From Lineus longissimus (taxonomy: Eukaryota; Nemertea; Pilidiophora; Heteronemertea; Lineidae), in the NCBI RefSeq assembly GCF_910592395.1, contig NC_088309.1, positions 6,202,501 to 6,266,500 on the forward strand: a stretch of DNA of 64,000 bases, written 5' to 3'. The position numbers and the translations under genes are program-made. The notes below the pieces were generated by a model. The model had not been told where the DNA came from, ran no database searches, and worked only from the letters and a program-made list of their open reading frames with translations. Numbering within the stretch: the stretch's first letter is position 1; each line of letters begins with the position of its first letter. Below are positions 44,282-55,295 of the stretch, piece by piece.

Positions 44282-45325
44282 AGCTTTACTTGCCATGGAT
44301 ATATTTTTCTCGTTTTGTTGGATGTTCTTCTAATTCTAATTGGACATAATAGGAGATAACAATATAAATAATGGTATTTTGTGTGTCGCAACCGGTATTG
44401 CGCTAATAGGATCATCAGACACGGTGTGGAAGTTTGAAATGTCTTTGGATAGAATGTCCGGGAAACAAGGGATCATGCGATTTAATCTTTGAGCTATTGA
44501 TGGTCATGGCCTCTACATGTATATGCAATAATCCGTCAGAATACAATTAATAGGGCTGGGCTCTTTTTCCATGGAGACATTCCGTATTTTTTAGTGTTTC
44601 ATTCTGTATATGCGTCAATTTTGTCTTCTTCTTCTTCAGCGTTCACTCCTGCACTTGGAGGTGATTTTCTCCTGGGAATATTCCTCCTCCAACGCGGGAT
44701 ATGCGTCAACAGGATAATCTAGGTCACGGATAAGTCATGCCCAAATAGGTCTTTAGCAGACCTCCAAATTTAAAGATTTTCTATCAATGCGTCGGAACAG
44801 CTCATGTGTTCGGCATAAGTTTCTAATGATGATCTAAATAATAGAAGCTATCCCCATCAAATTTTATACAGTGTATACCTCGACGATGTTACTCTACAAT
44901 GTATAGGCCTAAGAATGTAAGGCATCTTAAAAATGAGATCAGAATTAACTATTGTTTAGGGTAGGTTGATTGTGGTGTCCTGAGACAATTACTTGGTCAC
45001 AGCACGAGGCCTATACTGTATGTAGTTCAGGAAAAAACCGGCACTGCATTCCAGAAGGTTGGCTGTGCCTATATAGGTTTTAGAGAGGCCTTGAGGGCGA
45101 CAATCTTCCTTTTAGTCACATCCACCAATACGGCGTTGCCGTGATCCGGAACCCCGTCTCGCACGAGAGAGCGGAGAACACCTCGCAGCCTCGACCATGC
45201 AGTTAATCGGTCCGTTACCTCCCCTCATACGGAGTCCGGGTTGGCGGCTGAGAGTCAAGATGCTACCTTGTCATTGCAACAACTTTGTCCCACGCCTTGC
45301 AGCATTATACTGATATTAAAGACAT

Positions 45326-45445
45326 TGGGTCATATGAATAAAGACTAGCAAATCTAAAACTCCATGTACAGTTAAGCTTATACACTTGGCCTCTCTGTAC
45401 AAAATTATGATAAAAGCATTTGCTCGTCTTTATTCATATCACCCA
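45326..45445. mobile_element. 120-bp hairpin MITE, copy 2 (reverse orientation)
   Basis: Same length as copy 1 at 6068. The loop (CTCCATGTACA, then TTGGCCTCTCTGTACAAAATT) is the reverse complement of the copy 1 loop, so it is inserted the other way round. The left arm is intact for about 27 bases and then diverged, and the right arm has one substitution (GCTCG for GCTAG). Confidence 0.85.
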
Positions 45446-46249
45446 TTATGTTGAGGAAATCAATGGAAAAATTGACCCCCAGACATAGGCCCGTACATGA
45501 AAACCTACGCCTTATTATGACATTCATGCACATATGATGCATAGTATGTATACATATACATGTATTGTAATTAACTTTTTTTGCATCCGTCTCATATGCC
45601 GCCCGTTTAATGCCGCGTAACATCTGGCCATCCATACACTTCTACAAAATGCAACTGGGCCTATACAAGTATTGCATAGGCCTGCTATTCATCTCATCAC
45701 ACTAGTAGCATTAGTCAAGTGTTTTTATTGTCCGCCACGTGGTTGCCAAGTGCTGAAAGTACTTTCCAATGACCTCTTGAGGTCTTATTCTTGCCAAATC
45801 TCCCGGGATACATGGAATTCAAACTTTTGAATTCGATGTCAAAACTAAGTCAAGGACCGTCGAGTAATCCAAACGTAATGATGTTACTGTGAAGACTACA
45901 CTGAGCCGGCGAACCGTTTATGTTGTCTGATAATCGAGTGATAAAGTGAGCGCATAAACTTGTTTTGATAGTATGAGATCAATTAAGGCAACGCACGTTT
46001 CATTTTCAACTTTTACAAGGGTGTGACTGCACGGCTTTACAGTGTGCATGCGTTCCGGGTCTCTAAGTCAAGTTAGTGATTTATGGTACCGGTACATGTA
46101 GTCTTATATTGCTGTCTGTCAATAAAATAATTTTGAACACTCAGTTCCAGATGCAGTTGTTGCTTTCTTTAGTCATCTAACTAAACACTTTACAACAACC
46201 TTCTTTATATTTGTGAGTTCAACATTCCTAGTTATGAGTAGACCGAGTT

Positions 46250-47990
46250 GACCATCTCGATGCTCACTGCAGCCTTAAATTCTAAATGTGAAGAATATTC
46301 ACACACTTTGTGCCACGTTTCCATGACGGATGGACCGATAACAACGCTTGTCACAACATTCCTTGAAGATACAAACATAGGTTGTCAACATTCATGCATA
46401 GGCGGACAGACCACATTGTCACAACATTCCTAAACGAGACGGACACCAATGCGGTTGTCAACAATCTCATCATTCATCTGACCACATTGTCACAGCCCTG
46501 CAAAACTAGACGAACTTGACACTCACACTTCGTATCGACATTCCTACTGGCAGGAGGACGGTTCACAACTTTGTCATAACCTTCCATGAGATGTAGAAGC
46601 GAACATATGCATACACTTCATGTTAACATTCCTTGAAGAGAGGACAGTTGGCCCGATATGACGACAATATTGGAGACTTATTGTACACCACTGGACGTAA
46701 TAGACGAATGTTCATCACTTCAAGCCAGCCTTCCTAAATGTGGTGACACCCGATCAGTTCATTTCGACTTGAAAATGATTCGTCTGTCTTGAAGAAGCTG
46801 TAACAACCAGACAGCACTATCAAGTTACCCATTGATAAGTCTGTCTTGAAGACTTGGTAACAAATGATAGCACTGCCAAACTTCCCATTTTCTTGAAGAC
46901 ACTTCGACCTACAGAGAGCACTATCCTTGACGACCGTAACATAAGGATATGAAGTCACAGTGACAACCAGACAACACTGCCAGACTGCCAGACTGGCAGA
47001 CTGCCAGACTGCTGCCAGACTTACCATTGATCCGTATATCTTAAAGACAATATTCATAGATTCGTCAAACAACTGGTTGTTACAGTGTCTTCAAAACAGA
47101 CAGGCGAATAGCTTCACAGTGCAGTTTGGTTTTCGCAGAGACTTCAAGAAGTCAGATCAATCGGCGATCCGACAGCGCTTTCTGATTGTTACAATGTCTT
47201 CAAGGAAGACGGATCTATGGATAGTGATATCGGGTGTTAAAAGTGTCTTCAAGAAAAGTGACCGTTTGGCAGGGGGCTGCCGGGTTTTTATAGTGTCTTC
47301 AGGAAAGACAGATCTATCGATAATGCTATCTGGTGGTCTTCAAGGAAGACGCTTTTTAGATTTTACTTTCTAGTTATCACAGTGTCTTCATTAACAAATA
47401 CGGATCAGTGGCAAACTTGACAGTGTACGTTGTCTAGTTGTGACAGTGTCTTCAAGGAAGGTGGGTCCATGGATAGTGATATCTGGAGGTCGAAGTGTCT
47501 TCAGGGAAAATGGGAAGTTTGACAGTGCTGTCTGGTTGTTACAATGTCTTCAGGAAACACGGACCTATGGAGAGTGCTATCTGGTGGTTTTGTAGAAATA
47601 AGCTCTTCAGACATAGCTTTCTGGTTGTCACAATGTCTTCTTTGGGAAACACGGACCAGTTCGCAACTGACAGTGTTGTCTGGTTGATAGGAGTCTTCAA
47701 GGAAGGTGGATCTATGGATAGTGCTATCTGGTGGTAGGAGTGTCTTCAAGAAAATGGGCAGTTTGTCAGAGTTGTTTAGTTGCTACAGTGTCTCAAGATA
47801 GACAGGTCAATGGGCAGTTTGACAACCGTGTTGCCTGTTGTTAGTGTCTTCAAGGAAACAAATTAAATTTGTTTTCCTTGATGGTCAAAGTGTCTTCAGG
47901 AAAACGGGCAGTTTGGCAGTGTTCTGTAGTTGCTAGTGTCTTCAAGACAGACAGATCAATGGGCATTTGGCAGTGCCATTACAAAATCAT
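46250..47990. repeat. Diverged minisatellite, period about 48-50 bp
   Basis: From about 46790 the motif GTGTCTTCAAGGAAGACGG, followed by TCTATGGATAGTGCTATCTGG-like sequence, recurs roughly every 48-50 bases (near 47089, 47198, 47247, 47297, 47385, 47449, 47497, 47693, 47742, 47845, 47890, 47937), some 20 or more copies. The left part (46250-46740) has looser repeats of TTGTCACAACATTCCT. Copies differ by substitutions and indels that shift frame, so it is not coding. Confidence 0.85.
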
Positions 47991-48381
47991 AGCTGAGACA
48001 AGCTGGTCACAACCAAGACAATCAGAAGCAAAAGACACTGAAAATTCGGTTGTATGCACATATATTTTAGCATTGAAATATAAAACTAATATGAAATACA
48101 TATAATAAGGCAGTATAAAACATCACAATTCGGAAAGAAACAGTAAAAAACCCATTATGATTATAAAATCCATTAGCATAATATTTTTTCCTGGCCTTTA
48201 CTACTTTCTTTTTTATGTGGTCCCGATGCAATAAGAGAAGACACCAGAAACAACCATAATATCCTACACATTTTACAACTCTAATTTTGATATAATACAT
48301 CAGTCTTTTGCACAAAACAGTCGACAGTCGGGCAGGGATCCATGTTCTGCGAGTTGTCACCACTTCAGGGAGTTCCCCCCT

Positions 48382-48398
48382 CCCCCCCCCCCCCCCCC
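48382..48398. repeat. Poly-C tract after EXO5
   Basis: An uninterrupted run of 17 C, preceded by six more C and a T, about 30 bases past the EXO5 stop codon. It would lie in the 3' UTR. Confidence 0.8.
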
Positions 48399-48430
48399 GA
48401 GAGTTGAAGCTGTAGTCATCATGTGAGTGC

Positions 48431-50167
48431 TTACTTAGTTTTCTTATTTTTGCTGGCACACTCTTCGGCTCTTTTCTTTCTCCAGTCACACACCTCTGCA
48501 AAGGCACATCGCTGACACTTCCAAGCGTCCTCAATATCCACCCCACAAATTTCGCGCTTCCCTTTCCAATAATCGCAAAAATCATCAAAAATAGACTTGA
48601 ACCATATCTCACTATACTCGACTTGTTCCAACCCTATGGTGGACTGATCTCCTTGGTAGCAATATTCTATAAGAATACCGCCAATACATGTCATGCACTG
48701 CATAGTATCAAACAGCGCTTGCATTAACCCATCCAAGTCTTTGCACTCAAGTCCCCCACCATTTACCTCTTTCTGAATGTCAGTTGAAAACTTAACTGAC
48801 AAATCTAATCTCATGTTCTTAGCTATTAGTTCCTTTGTGAGTTTCCCTTGCACAAGGTCATCAAACAGTCTCTTGTAAAGCATCACTTGTAAATTATGTG
48901 CATTCTTTTGTGCCTTTGATGGTAGTGACTTGGTAGATCGAGTCTTGAACTCAAGGATTTCAAGCTCAAATGTCTCTGGGTCGCAGCGTATTTCATCTAT
49001 CAATCCCATAATGAAAATATCCTGTCCAAATGGTGACCCAAATATCAGAATCTCCCGACGGACAGGAACACCACTAAGGAAACCTTTCACAGCACCAAGG
49101 AGATTGAGGACTTTCACTGCAAAGATGTCCTCACTTGTTTTCACAGCAATCTTCACAACATCTTGCACTGCAAGTTCTGAAAAGATTAATGCAGACTTTA
49201 GACATTTAGTAAAGAAAGTTACTAAATGATCTCTTTTATCCATTCGAAGTTTAAATAAAGAATGTTTGTAGTTGATTTTAAATAATAGCCTTTTGAATTA
49301 GCTTTTCAAATCGAGCTCAAATGAAATAGTTTCAGGCGCCAATGACATCATTAATGGAGGAGTTGCACTAAAGTTCAACTCGATTCTCCTTCAGATGCCA
49401 GGACGGAAATGATTATGTCGAATACTAACCCCTTGCCAGGTGGAGGTTTTGACCAACTGTAACGATGGGGGACTCTTCAACAATGACTCTAGGCATGGTC
49501 AAATGATAAAACATCTGCTGTTCACACCAAATCTGCTTGCAAAGATCTGTCACCCACAGATATCCTCCTCGATAGCGCTCCAGTGGAGATCGCTGATCGG
49601 ACCTTTTCTTTTCCGACTGGGTTGCTGTTAGTTCACATCCTTCGGTACCAGTTTTTCTCTTCTTTGAATCGCCATCGCCGAGCGTGTCGTCATTCAATTC
49701 TTTTTCACACAATTCACCTGGAACATATCGGTATCAATTAGTTCTACTTCTTCTAGGTTACAGAGCGAGTGAAGACATCTTCAAATAAAGATATGAATTC
49801 AACCTTAAATACACAGCATTGAACAGGCAGGCATGCCTTCACTAAAATATACAGGACTGTTCGTGTTCGTAAGACTCAGGGAGGCCCATCACACCATTTA
49901 AGCAAAAAGTAAGCTTTGCATGTTTGTCTCATGTTTGTTTCATGGTCAAGGCCAGGCCCAGGAGATGAACAGTGCAGCTGGAACACCGTCCGTGTGTGTT
50001 TGAACTAAAAAGATTAAAATCTTTTTAGTTCCATTGAATTCCTTCCGATAGCGCCACTGCATGTTTTCCACAATTTTCGCATATTTACCAGTAGAACTTC
50101 CACCTGCATCAATACCAAGGAGTAGATCATCGTCTAGATCGTCCCACATATCACCACAATCTGCCAT
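48431..50167 (-). CDS. EXO5: Exonuclease V
   Basis: Three exons, complement(48431..49176, 49430..49717, 50089..50167), joined in phase to 370 residues (human 373). EXO5 is a single-strand DNA exonuclease with an iron-sulphur cluster that acts in genome and mitochondrial DNA maintenance. The RecB-type PD-(D/E)XK core is visible as GLIDEIRCD, then ELEILEFKTRST. The cluster cysteines are one in QIWCEQQ and three at the end, C343, C346 and C352 in WKCQRCAFAEVCDW. The splice between exons 2 and 3 restores HLARELAVQDVV, the expected family sequence. The N-terminus is short and acidic (MADCGDMWDDLDDDLLL). It is divergent from the LIAT1-like gene. Confidence 0.95.
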
Positions 50168-50662
50168 GTCGGTTAGATGTGGATGAAAGAGCTACCAGTT
50201 GACAAGAATTAAGTGTTTTCAGCATCATTTTTCATTTTTCTCTCTCTTTCTGGTCGCGGCCATGTTTGTATCTCCCGCGCATGTGCAGCCTATTTCTGTT
50301 GCTAAGGAAACCAATAGTTAATACGCTAACAACTACAACTTGATTTCCGCAGGTTTGAAAAGGACATTTTTACAACAACCCATTATCAAATGTGTATATA
50401 TGTTGAATTTTACATTTAAACGAGTACTTTGTGCCCAACTCAATAGCAAAATATTGCACTCGATATGAACGCGCCAGTGTACAAATGTTTGGATACTGAG
50501 TGAAGAGGTTTTACTTCCTGGTTGGTTTGTCATGAATGGAATCGTTCACGTGTGACTCTATAGCTGTCAATGTGAAGTCCTTGAGCAGACGACATGCGTT
50601 GAAACACTGGTTGTTCTTTGAGCAGACAACTCATATTGACTTTTTCCTCCATTTTCGACGCT
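50168..50662. promoter_or_regulatory. Divergent promoter region of EXO5 and the LIAT1-like gene
   Basis: The start codons are 495 bases apart, head-to-head. CCGCGCATGTGC near 50275 is one base from the NRF1 palindrome GCGCATGCGC. An RFX-type X-box-like GTTGCTAAGGAAAC lies at 50298-50311. GAGCAGACGAC and GAGCAGACAAC occur just before the LIAT1-like start. No TATA box is evident. Confidence 0.55.
50298..50311. promoter_or_regulatory. RFX X-box-like motif
   Basis: GTTGCTAAGGAAAC fits the X-box GTHNYY-AT-RRNAAC except for one central base. It is 131 bases from the EXO5 start. The identical 14-mer recurs at 52313. Confidence 0.35.
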
Positions 50663-53600
50663 ATGGATGGCAAACAGAATCCGAAACAGCGCAGGGGAAG
50701 CAATAATGGCATTGGCAATGCTGGAAACGAGAAAGGAAAAAAGTCAAAACGTCCAAAGAAAAATAAAACAAGGAAGAAGCAATATCTTGAGAGAGACAAC
50801 GATGTGGCGACTTTAATTTCTAACCTGAGTTTACAAGATACTGGTAAGAACATGTCTTCATCGTTCCTATTTCTTATCTCATGTTTTGCCTTGCTTTTCA
50901 AATCTCTGATTCTCTCACTGCATTGCCTTGCTTTACGATTCTTTCACTGACGAAATAAATAAAGTAACCCATGATAGCAAGTATGGGTTAAGATGGATCT
51001 CTAATCTCTACTGTCTTGATGATACATCATGTACTGTTGTGGGCCTATTCCTGTCCATAGCTTAGAAATAATAGCCAAAGGGAATTCCATCATGTCACTG
51101 ACACTGTCTATTGTAAGTCTTTGCAAAGAAAACTTGTTTTCATGACCCGCTTCTTTACAAGCTTTTATCATGATACCTAAATGGAGCATGCATAACGAAT
51201 ATCATTGATCTTATTGAATCATTCATACATCTTGTGAAAAGAAATAAGTGCTATACACTGTGTGTCCTGTAGATATTTGAAAACATTATTTTCCAATGAT
51301 TCATGCGCTGTATTAAGATACGACTATATCAGCCATAACAGCATACCAGTAGGCCTAAGCTTTGTGTGTATTTGTATTCTTAAATGTCAATAAGTGAAGA
51401 AGGCATGACAGGTGATTACCTTCAGGCTGCCTTCAAACATGCCGAGATACCATGTTCATTCTCTCGCGAAGTATTGATTAATTGTCAGCATTTTTTTATT
51501 CTTTGAAATTACTACCGATATTGCTTATAAGCTACTGATCATGCCAGAACTCTGTTTCACGATCTTAGCTATAAATATGGATTGGAAGGCCAACGTCTCA
51601 ATCCAATCCAACTTGTTTGGATTGTAATTTGAAATACATGTTGATGTACCTGAGTTAGTTTTTAAAATCGACCAGATTCTCCATCAAATTACAACAAGAT
51701 TATACACAATAAATCAAAGTCTCAATTCACAATTTGACTTGCTCCAAATATATAGTAAATGCTATTCACACACGAAAGCAGAACAGCATAAGCTTCCTTG
51801 GTTATATTGGTATCTGTGAAAAACACAAAACACTGACTGACTTTCTTGGTATTTTCTAGAGAGACAGATGCCTATATAACAGATATAAAACGTGTACACC
51901 TTGTCCACCTGCTTACTGTAATAACCTTGTGTACTTTCTGATAATGCTTTTCGTGAATAAATATTCATAAGAACATTTTGGTGATCACAGACGAACCTCA
52001 TAATAGAGAGCCGCGATGGTATAATCTTCGAAACGAGTAGGGGTCCTTTCAAAACAAAAATGGAAATTTTAGTGCCAATTCACTTCTATTGGTGAAAAAG
52101 CCGTTTTCTGGGCATCTGAGGGCTAAAATTAGAAGTAGTCATTATCTTCTTGGGGAGTGGCGTTTGACAGATATACGAATTTTCGACTGACAGTGACTGT
52201 TATCATTCAAAAGACTGCGCATTTCACCACCTTAAACATAGAGAAAATGTGCAATGCAATCAGGATCTAATCAGTCAATGGAATCCAATGGCCTGTCAAT
52301 TGATTTAAAAGCCGTTGCTAAGGAAACATGCATCATAAAATATTCTCTGACGGTTGATGGATTCGGGCTGTTTTGTTCGACATACAGTTTTTAATTGAAT
52401 CTATGTATACATGTCGTTTTGAAAAACAGTATAGGCCTACGCCAGGTTCTATGTCATCATTAAATGTCAACTGGTCGGCCAAATGCTTGGTATAACGATC
52501 ATTAATTTTCATGCTCATTTTGTATTATACTGCTGAACAAATCCAATGAAAATGCTTTAGCTTTGGAGGGATCATTAATCTCTAATCTGGAACTAAGCTA
52601 GCCCTTTAGTCGCACATTTAAGGTTCTAGCGAAAAATATTTACTGTAACGCCAGGTTTAATGATATCAAATTACAAAGAAGTATTTACTAATCGTATAGA
52701 TTATACATGAAATCCCATGTGAAGAGAGAGTTAAACGCTCTGGCATATCTCTCTCTCAGCCAGTTTTAAAATGTCTCATGAATGGCTATACTTTGGAAGA
52801 AAATTATATATTTCAAAATCTTGAGAAATACAATAACTGACAGCGTCTTAGGCTCTACATGTATAAAGGGCCAGCTTCAGACAGTTCCAAAAGCGCAATT
52901 ACCGTGGACTAACACGGGTCCTTTTCTTAGTCTTCGTAGGTACACATCTAGTTCAGACAGTTTAACGTGGTCTGGAATACACTTTCCCGTTCGTTTTCTC
53001 TGCAGGGGTCGAAGTACTCTACTTGTTCATACAGTTAAACATCATTCTTGGCTAACACCTTCGGTTTTTGTAAAGTTCAAAGCGTCCTCGACTAAATTCC
53101 TATAATTTGTCTTTGTAGGTCCAGATTCAGATATCGCCAATCATTTTGCATTCACTAAGAACGGCAGTTTCAAGAAGGTTTCATCCAGCACGTCGACAGC
53201 TACAAGCTCAGGGAATGATGAGATAACCAAGGATAGTCTCAACATAACTGATGTGAAAAAAGGAAAGAATGGTGCCTTATGGTTGACGGATAATGTAATC
53301 AAGGAAAACTTCCTCAAAATGTCTGACCAAGCTGCAGACTTCGACGAAGGTGTTTGGAAATCTATCAAATTATCGTTGTGTCAAAAAGCTAACAACTCTC
53401 TATTAAGTGCCAAATATAACAGATTGAACTATACTAACAACGTGCCACAGTTTGATTATCCGCCTTCAGCGCCGCAGGCGGAAAGTCTGCGCTGGGAATT
53501 CAAGATGGACAGTGATTCTGAGGAAGAGGAAAGACTCCGTGTTTATAAAATCAATCGCCGAAAGCGGTTTTTAGCTGAAAGATATGAGAAAGGATTGGAA

Positions 53601-53759
53601 CTGATCAGCGGTGCTAATAATCAGACTGAAGTTCTACAGCCTACGATTTCCACCTCCTACTTCGATCTTAATGATGGACCTGTCTTGTCTAATATGATTA
53701 ATCATTTGGGCTTCAGTGGTGCAGACGACAGCAGAGAAATGGTGCTCAATTGCAGTTGA
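50663..53759 (+). CDS. LIAT1: LIAT1-like protein (ligand of ATE1), two exons, 273 aa
   Basis: Exons 50663..50843 and 53119..53759 join in phase across a 2.3-kb intron. The N-terminus is strongly lysine-rich (KKSKRPKKNKTRKKQY). Near residues 160-200 lies ESLRWEFKMDSDSEEEERL followed by RVYKINRRKRF, which resembles the one conserved block of vertebrate LIAT1 (ESLRWDG, then acidic, then YKLNRRKR). LIAT1 binds the arginyltransferase ATE1 and is otherwise poorly understood. The tandem repeats of primate LIAT1 are absent. I take the ATG at 50663 as the start because lysine-rich sequence begins right after it. Assignment rests on this short block, so it is less sure than its neighbours. Confidence 0.65.
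52313..52326. promoter_or_regulatory. Second exact X-box-like 14-mer in the LIAT1-like intron
   Basis: GTTGCTAAGGAAAC, identical to the promoter copy at 50298 and in the same orientation, inside the single intron. The flanks of the two sites do not match, so it is not a duplication of a longer segment. Confidence 0.3.
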
Positions 53760-55295
53760 TCCGGCCATGGTGAAATGAACTGAATGAATTTACTTGCAGA
53801 AAAGAAGAAAACCACACAATCAAATTGTTTATTGAAAAAAAAACGCGACAGCAGCGCCTACAATTTAACACTATTGTCTTTGCTCATGTCGTAGATCTAA
53901 AAGATCTAAGGTGCAATGATCATGACTTGCTTTCTTCAATCCGAAAATTGGTGCTGTCATAAACCATTTGTGTGATACCTTGTAATGGTATTTGAAAATA
54001 TTTTTTTGATAAAGAATATTCATCAAGCAATGAAAGCAATTTAAACGATTATATACAGAACTTGCCTCTTCGATAACTATCAGCCCATCCTGTTCACGGA
54101 GCGACCGTGACTTCGAGATTGAGTGAGGTCAAGGTCATTGAACGAGATCAAGGAGCGAGGTCAAGGTCACTGTGAACAAGATGCACTGCTGGTCATCGGA
54201 AATTTGAAAGTTAGTTCTAAATCATTGTCAGTTATTTATACAGTCATTGCTTGATGAACACTCCACATGTATATTCCTGGGCTGCAAATAATGGTGTAGT
54301 TGCACAGTACAGAAAAACAGGGAACCTTAATAGTCGCCCAACGGTAGAGCGACAGACAACCCAAAGATCTGGTGGTCCAAGCAACGGTCAAGGATTTTCC
54401 TGTACTTCTTTCTTTCTTTGCTTATGCCATTGATAGCTTCTCCACTGTTGAATAGTGCAATAAATTGTATATTGACAGTATCGTACGTGAAAAAATAGGC
54501 ATACATTATGATGTAAAATGAGATAGATGATCTTGTAAATTTTATAGTACATCAACATATTGTTATCTAATGTACACGTAGTTACATGTTTTTCACTGTA
54601 CCCGTTCTATTTTGACAATACCATGTCAGTTAGACGTAACTTTTGTTTGGAGAATAAAATTCATTACCAAACACATGTACGATCTTGTTGATTCCTTTAT
54701 AAATAGACATGTTTCGCAATCCTTACAAACGACGAGTACCAAGGTCTGTACAATGGTGTCATCAAGTCCTCCCTTTACGCACAAATCTTAAATCATCTTT
54801 TATAATTTAACAAGGATTCGGAGAAAAAAACCCCAAAACTAAATACTGCACAATCTTTCCACTCTGTATCTTTTAAGCCAAGAAATGAATTCCGTCTGTA
54901 ATGGCTTTGGAAATATCGAGCCCGTTCTGTCGCTAGTCAGCGCCACCGCATTGTCACATACTCTGATATCGACTCGGTCTTTCTCTAACACGGCAAACAT
55001 TCGTCATCGATCAATGCGCCATCTAAATGGAAATTGGGCACCTCTTCCACGTTTTCCGTGAAAAAGTCTTTTCAACATGAACAGCGTTCTTATAGTTCTC
55101 TTCGTTATATTATTTGCATTTCACATTCTCGTCTAACGATAAAAGTGTCTTGCATACTGTTATTCCATCGGTAAGTTGCCCTATCAGTTGATACTGTCAC
55201 ACGCATGCAAGTATATGCTTCTGCATTCTAAGTCTTTGCCAATTCTTATAGGCATACTACAATGTAAAAATACATTTAACAAAAAGGGGGAAATG
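53760..55295. other. LIAT1-like 3' UTR and spacer
   Basis: The 3' UTR probably runs to about 54480. Two TCAAGGTCA sites (54129, 54161) lie here. No exon is seen. Confidence 0.5.
54459..54464 (+). promoter_or_regulatory. Candidate LIAT1-like poly(A) signal
   Basis: AATAAA about 700 bases after the stop, with T-rich sequence beyond. Another lies at about 54653. Confidence 0.4.

Larger units (their letters stand above)
44282..48430. other. Repeat-rich spacer before EXO5
   Basis: No supportable gene. It contains the second hairpin MITE (45326-45445), a CpG-rich stretch at about 45120-45260 of unknown nature, and the minisatellite at about 46250-47990. EXO5's 3' UTR must lie at its right edge. 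A run of C lies at 48382-48398. Confidence 0.55.

Noticed and set aside
45120-45260. Possible 5S rRNA gene
   Set aside because: No match to the conserved 5S internal control regions or to 5S start and end sequences.
47495-47749. Frames on both strands in the 48-bp minisatellite
   Set aside because: Unit indels are not multiples of three and the frames are not kept from copy to copy.
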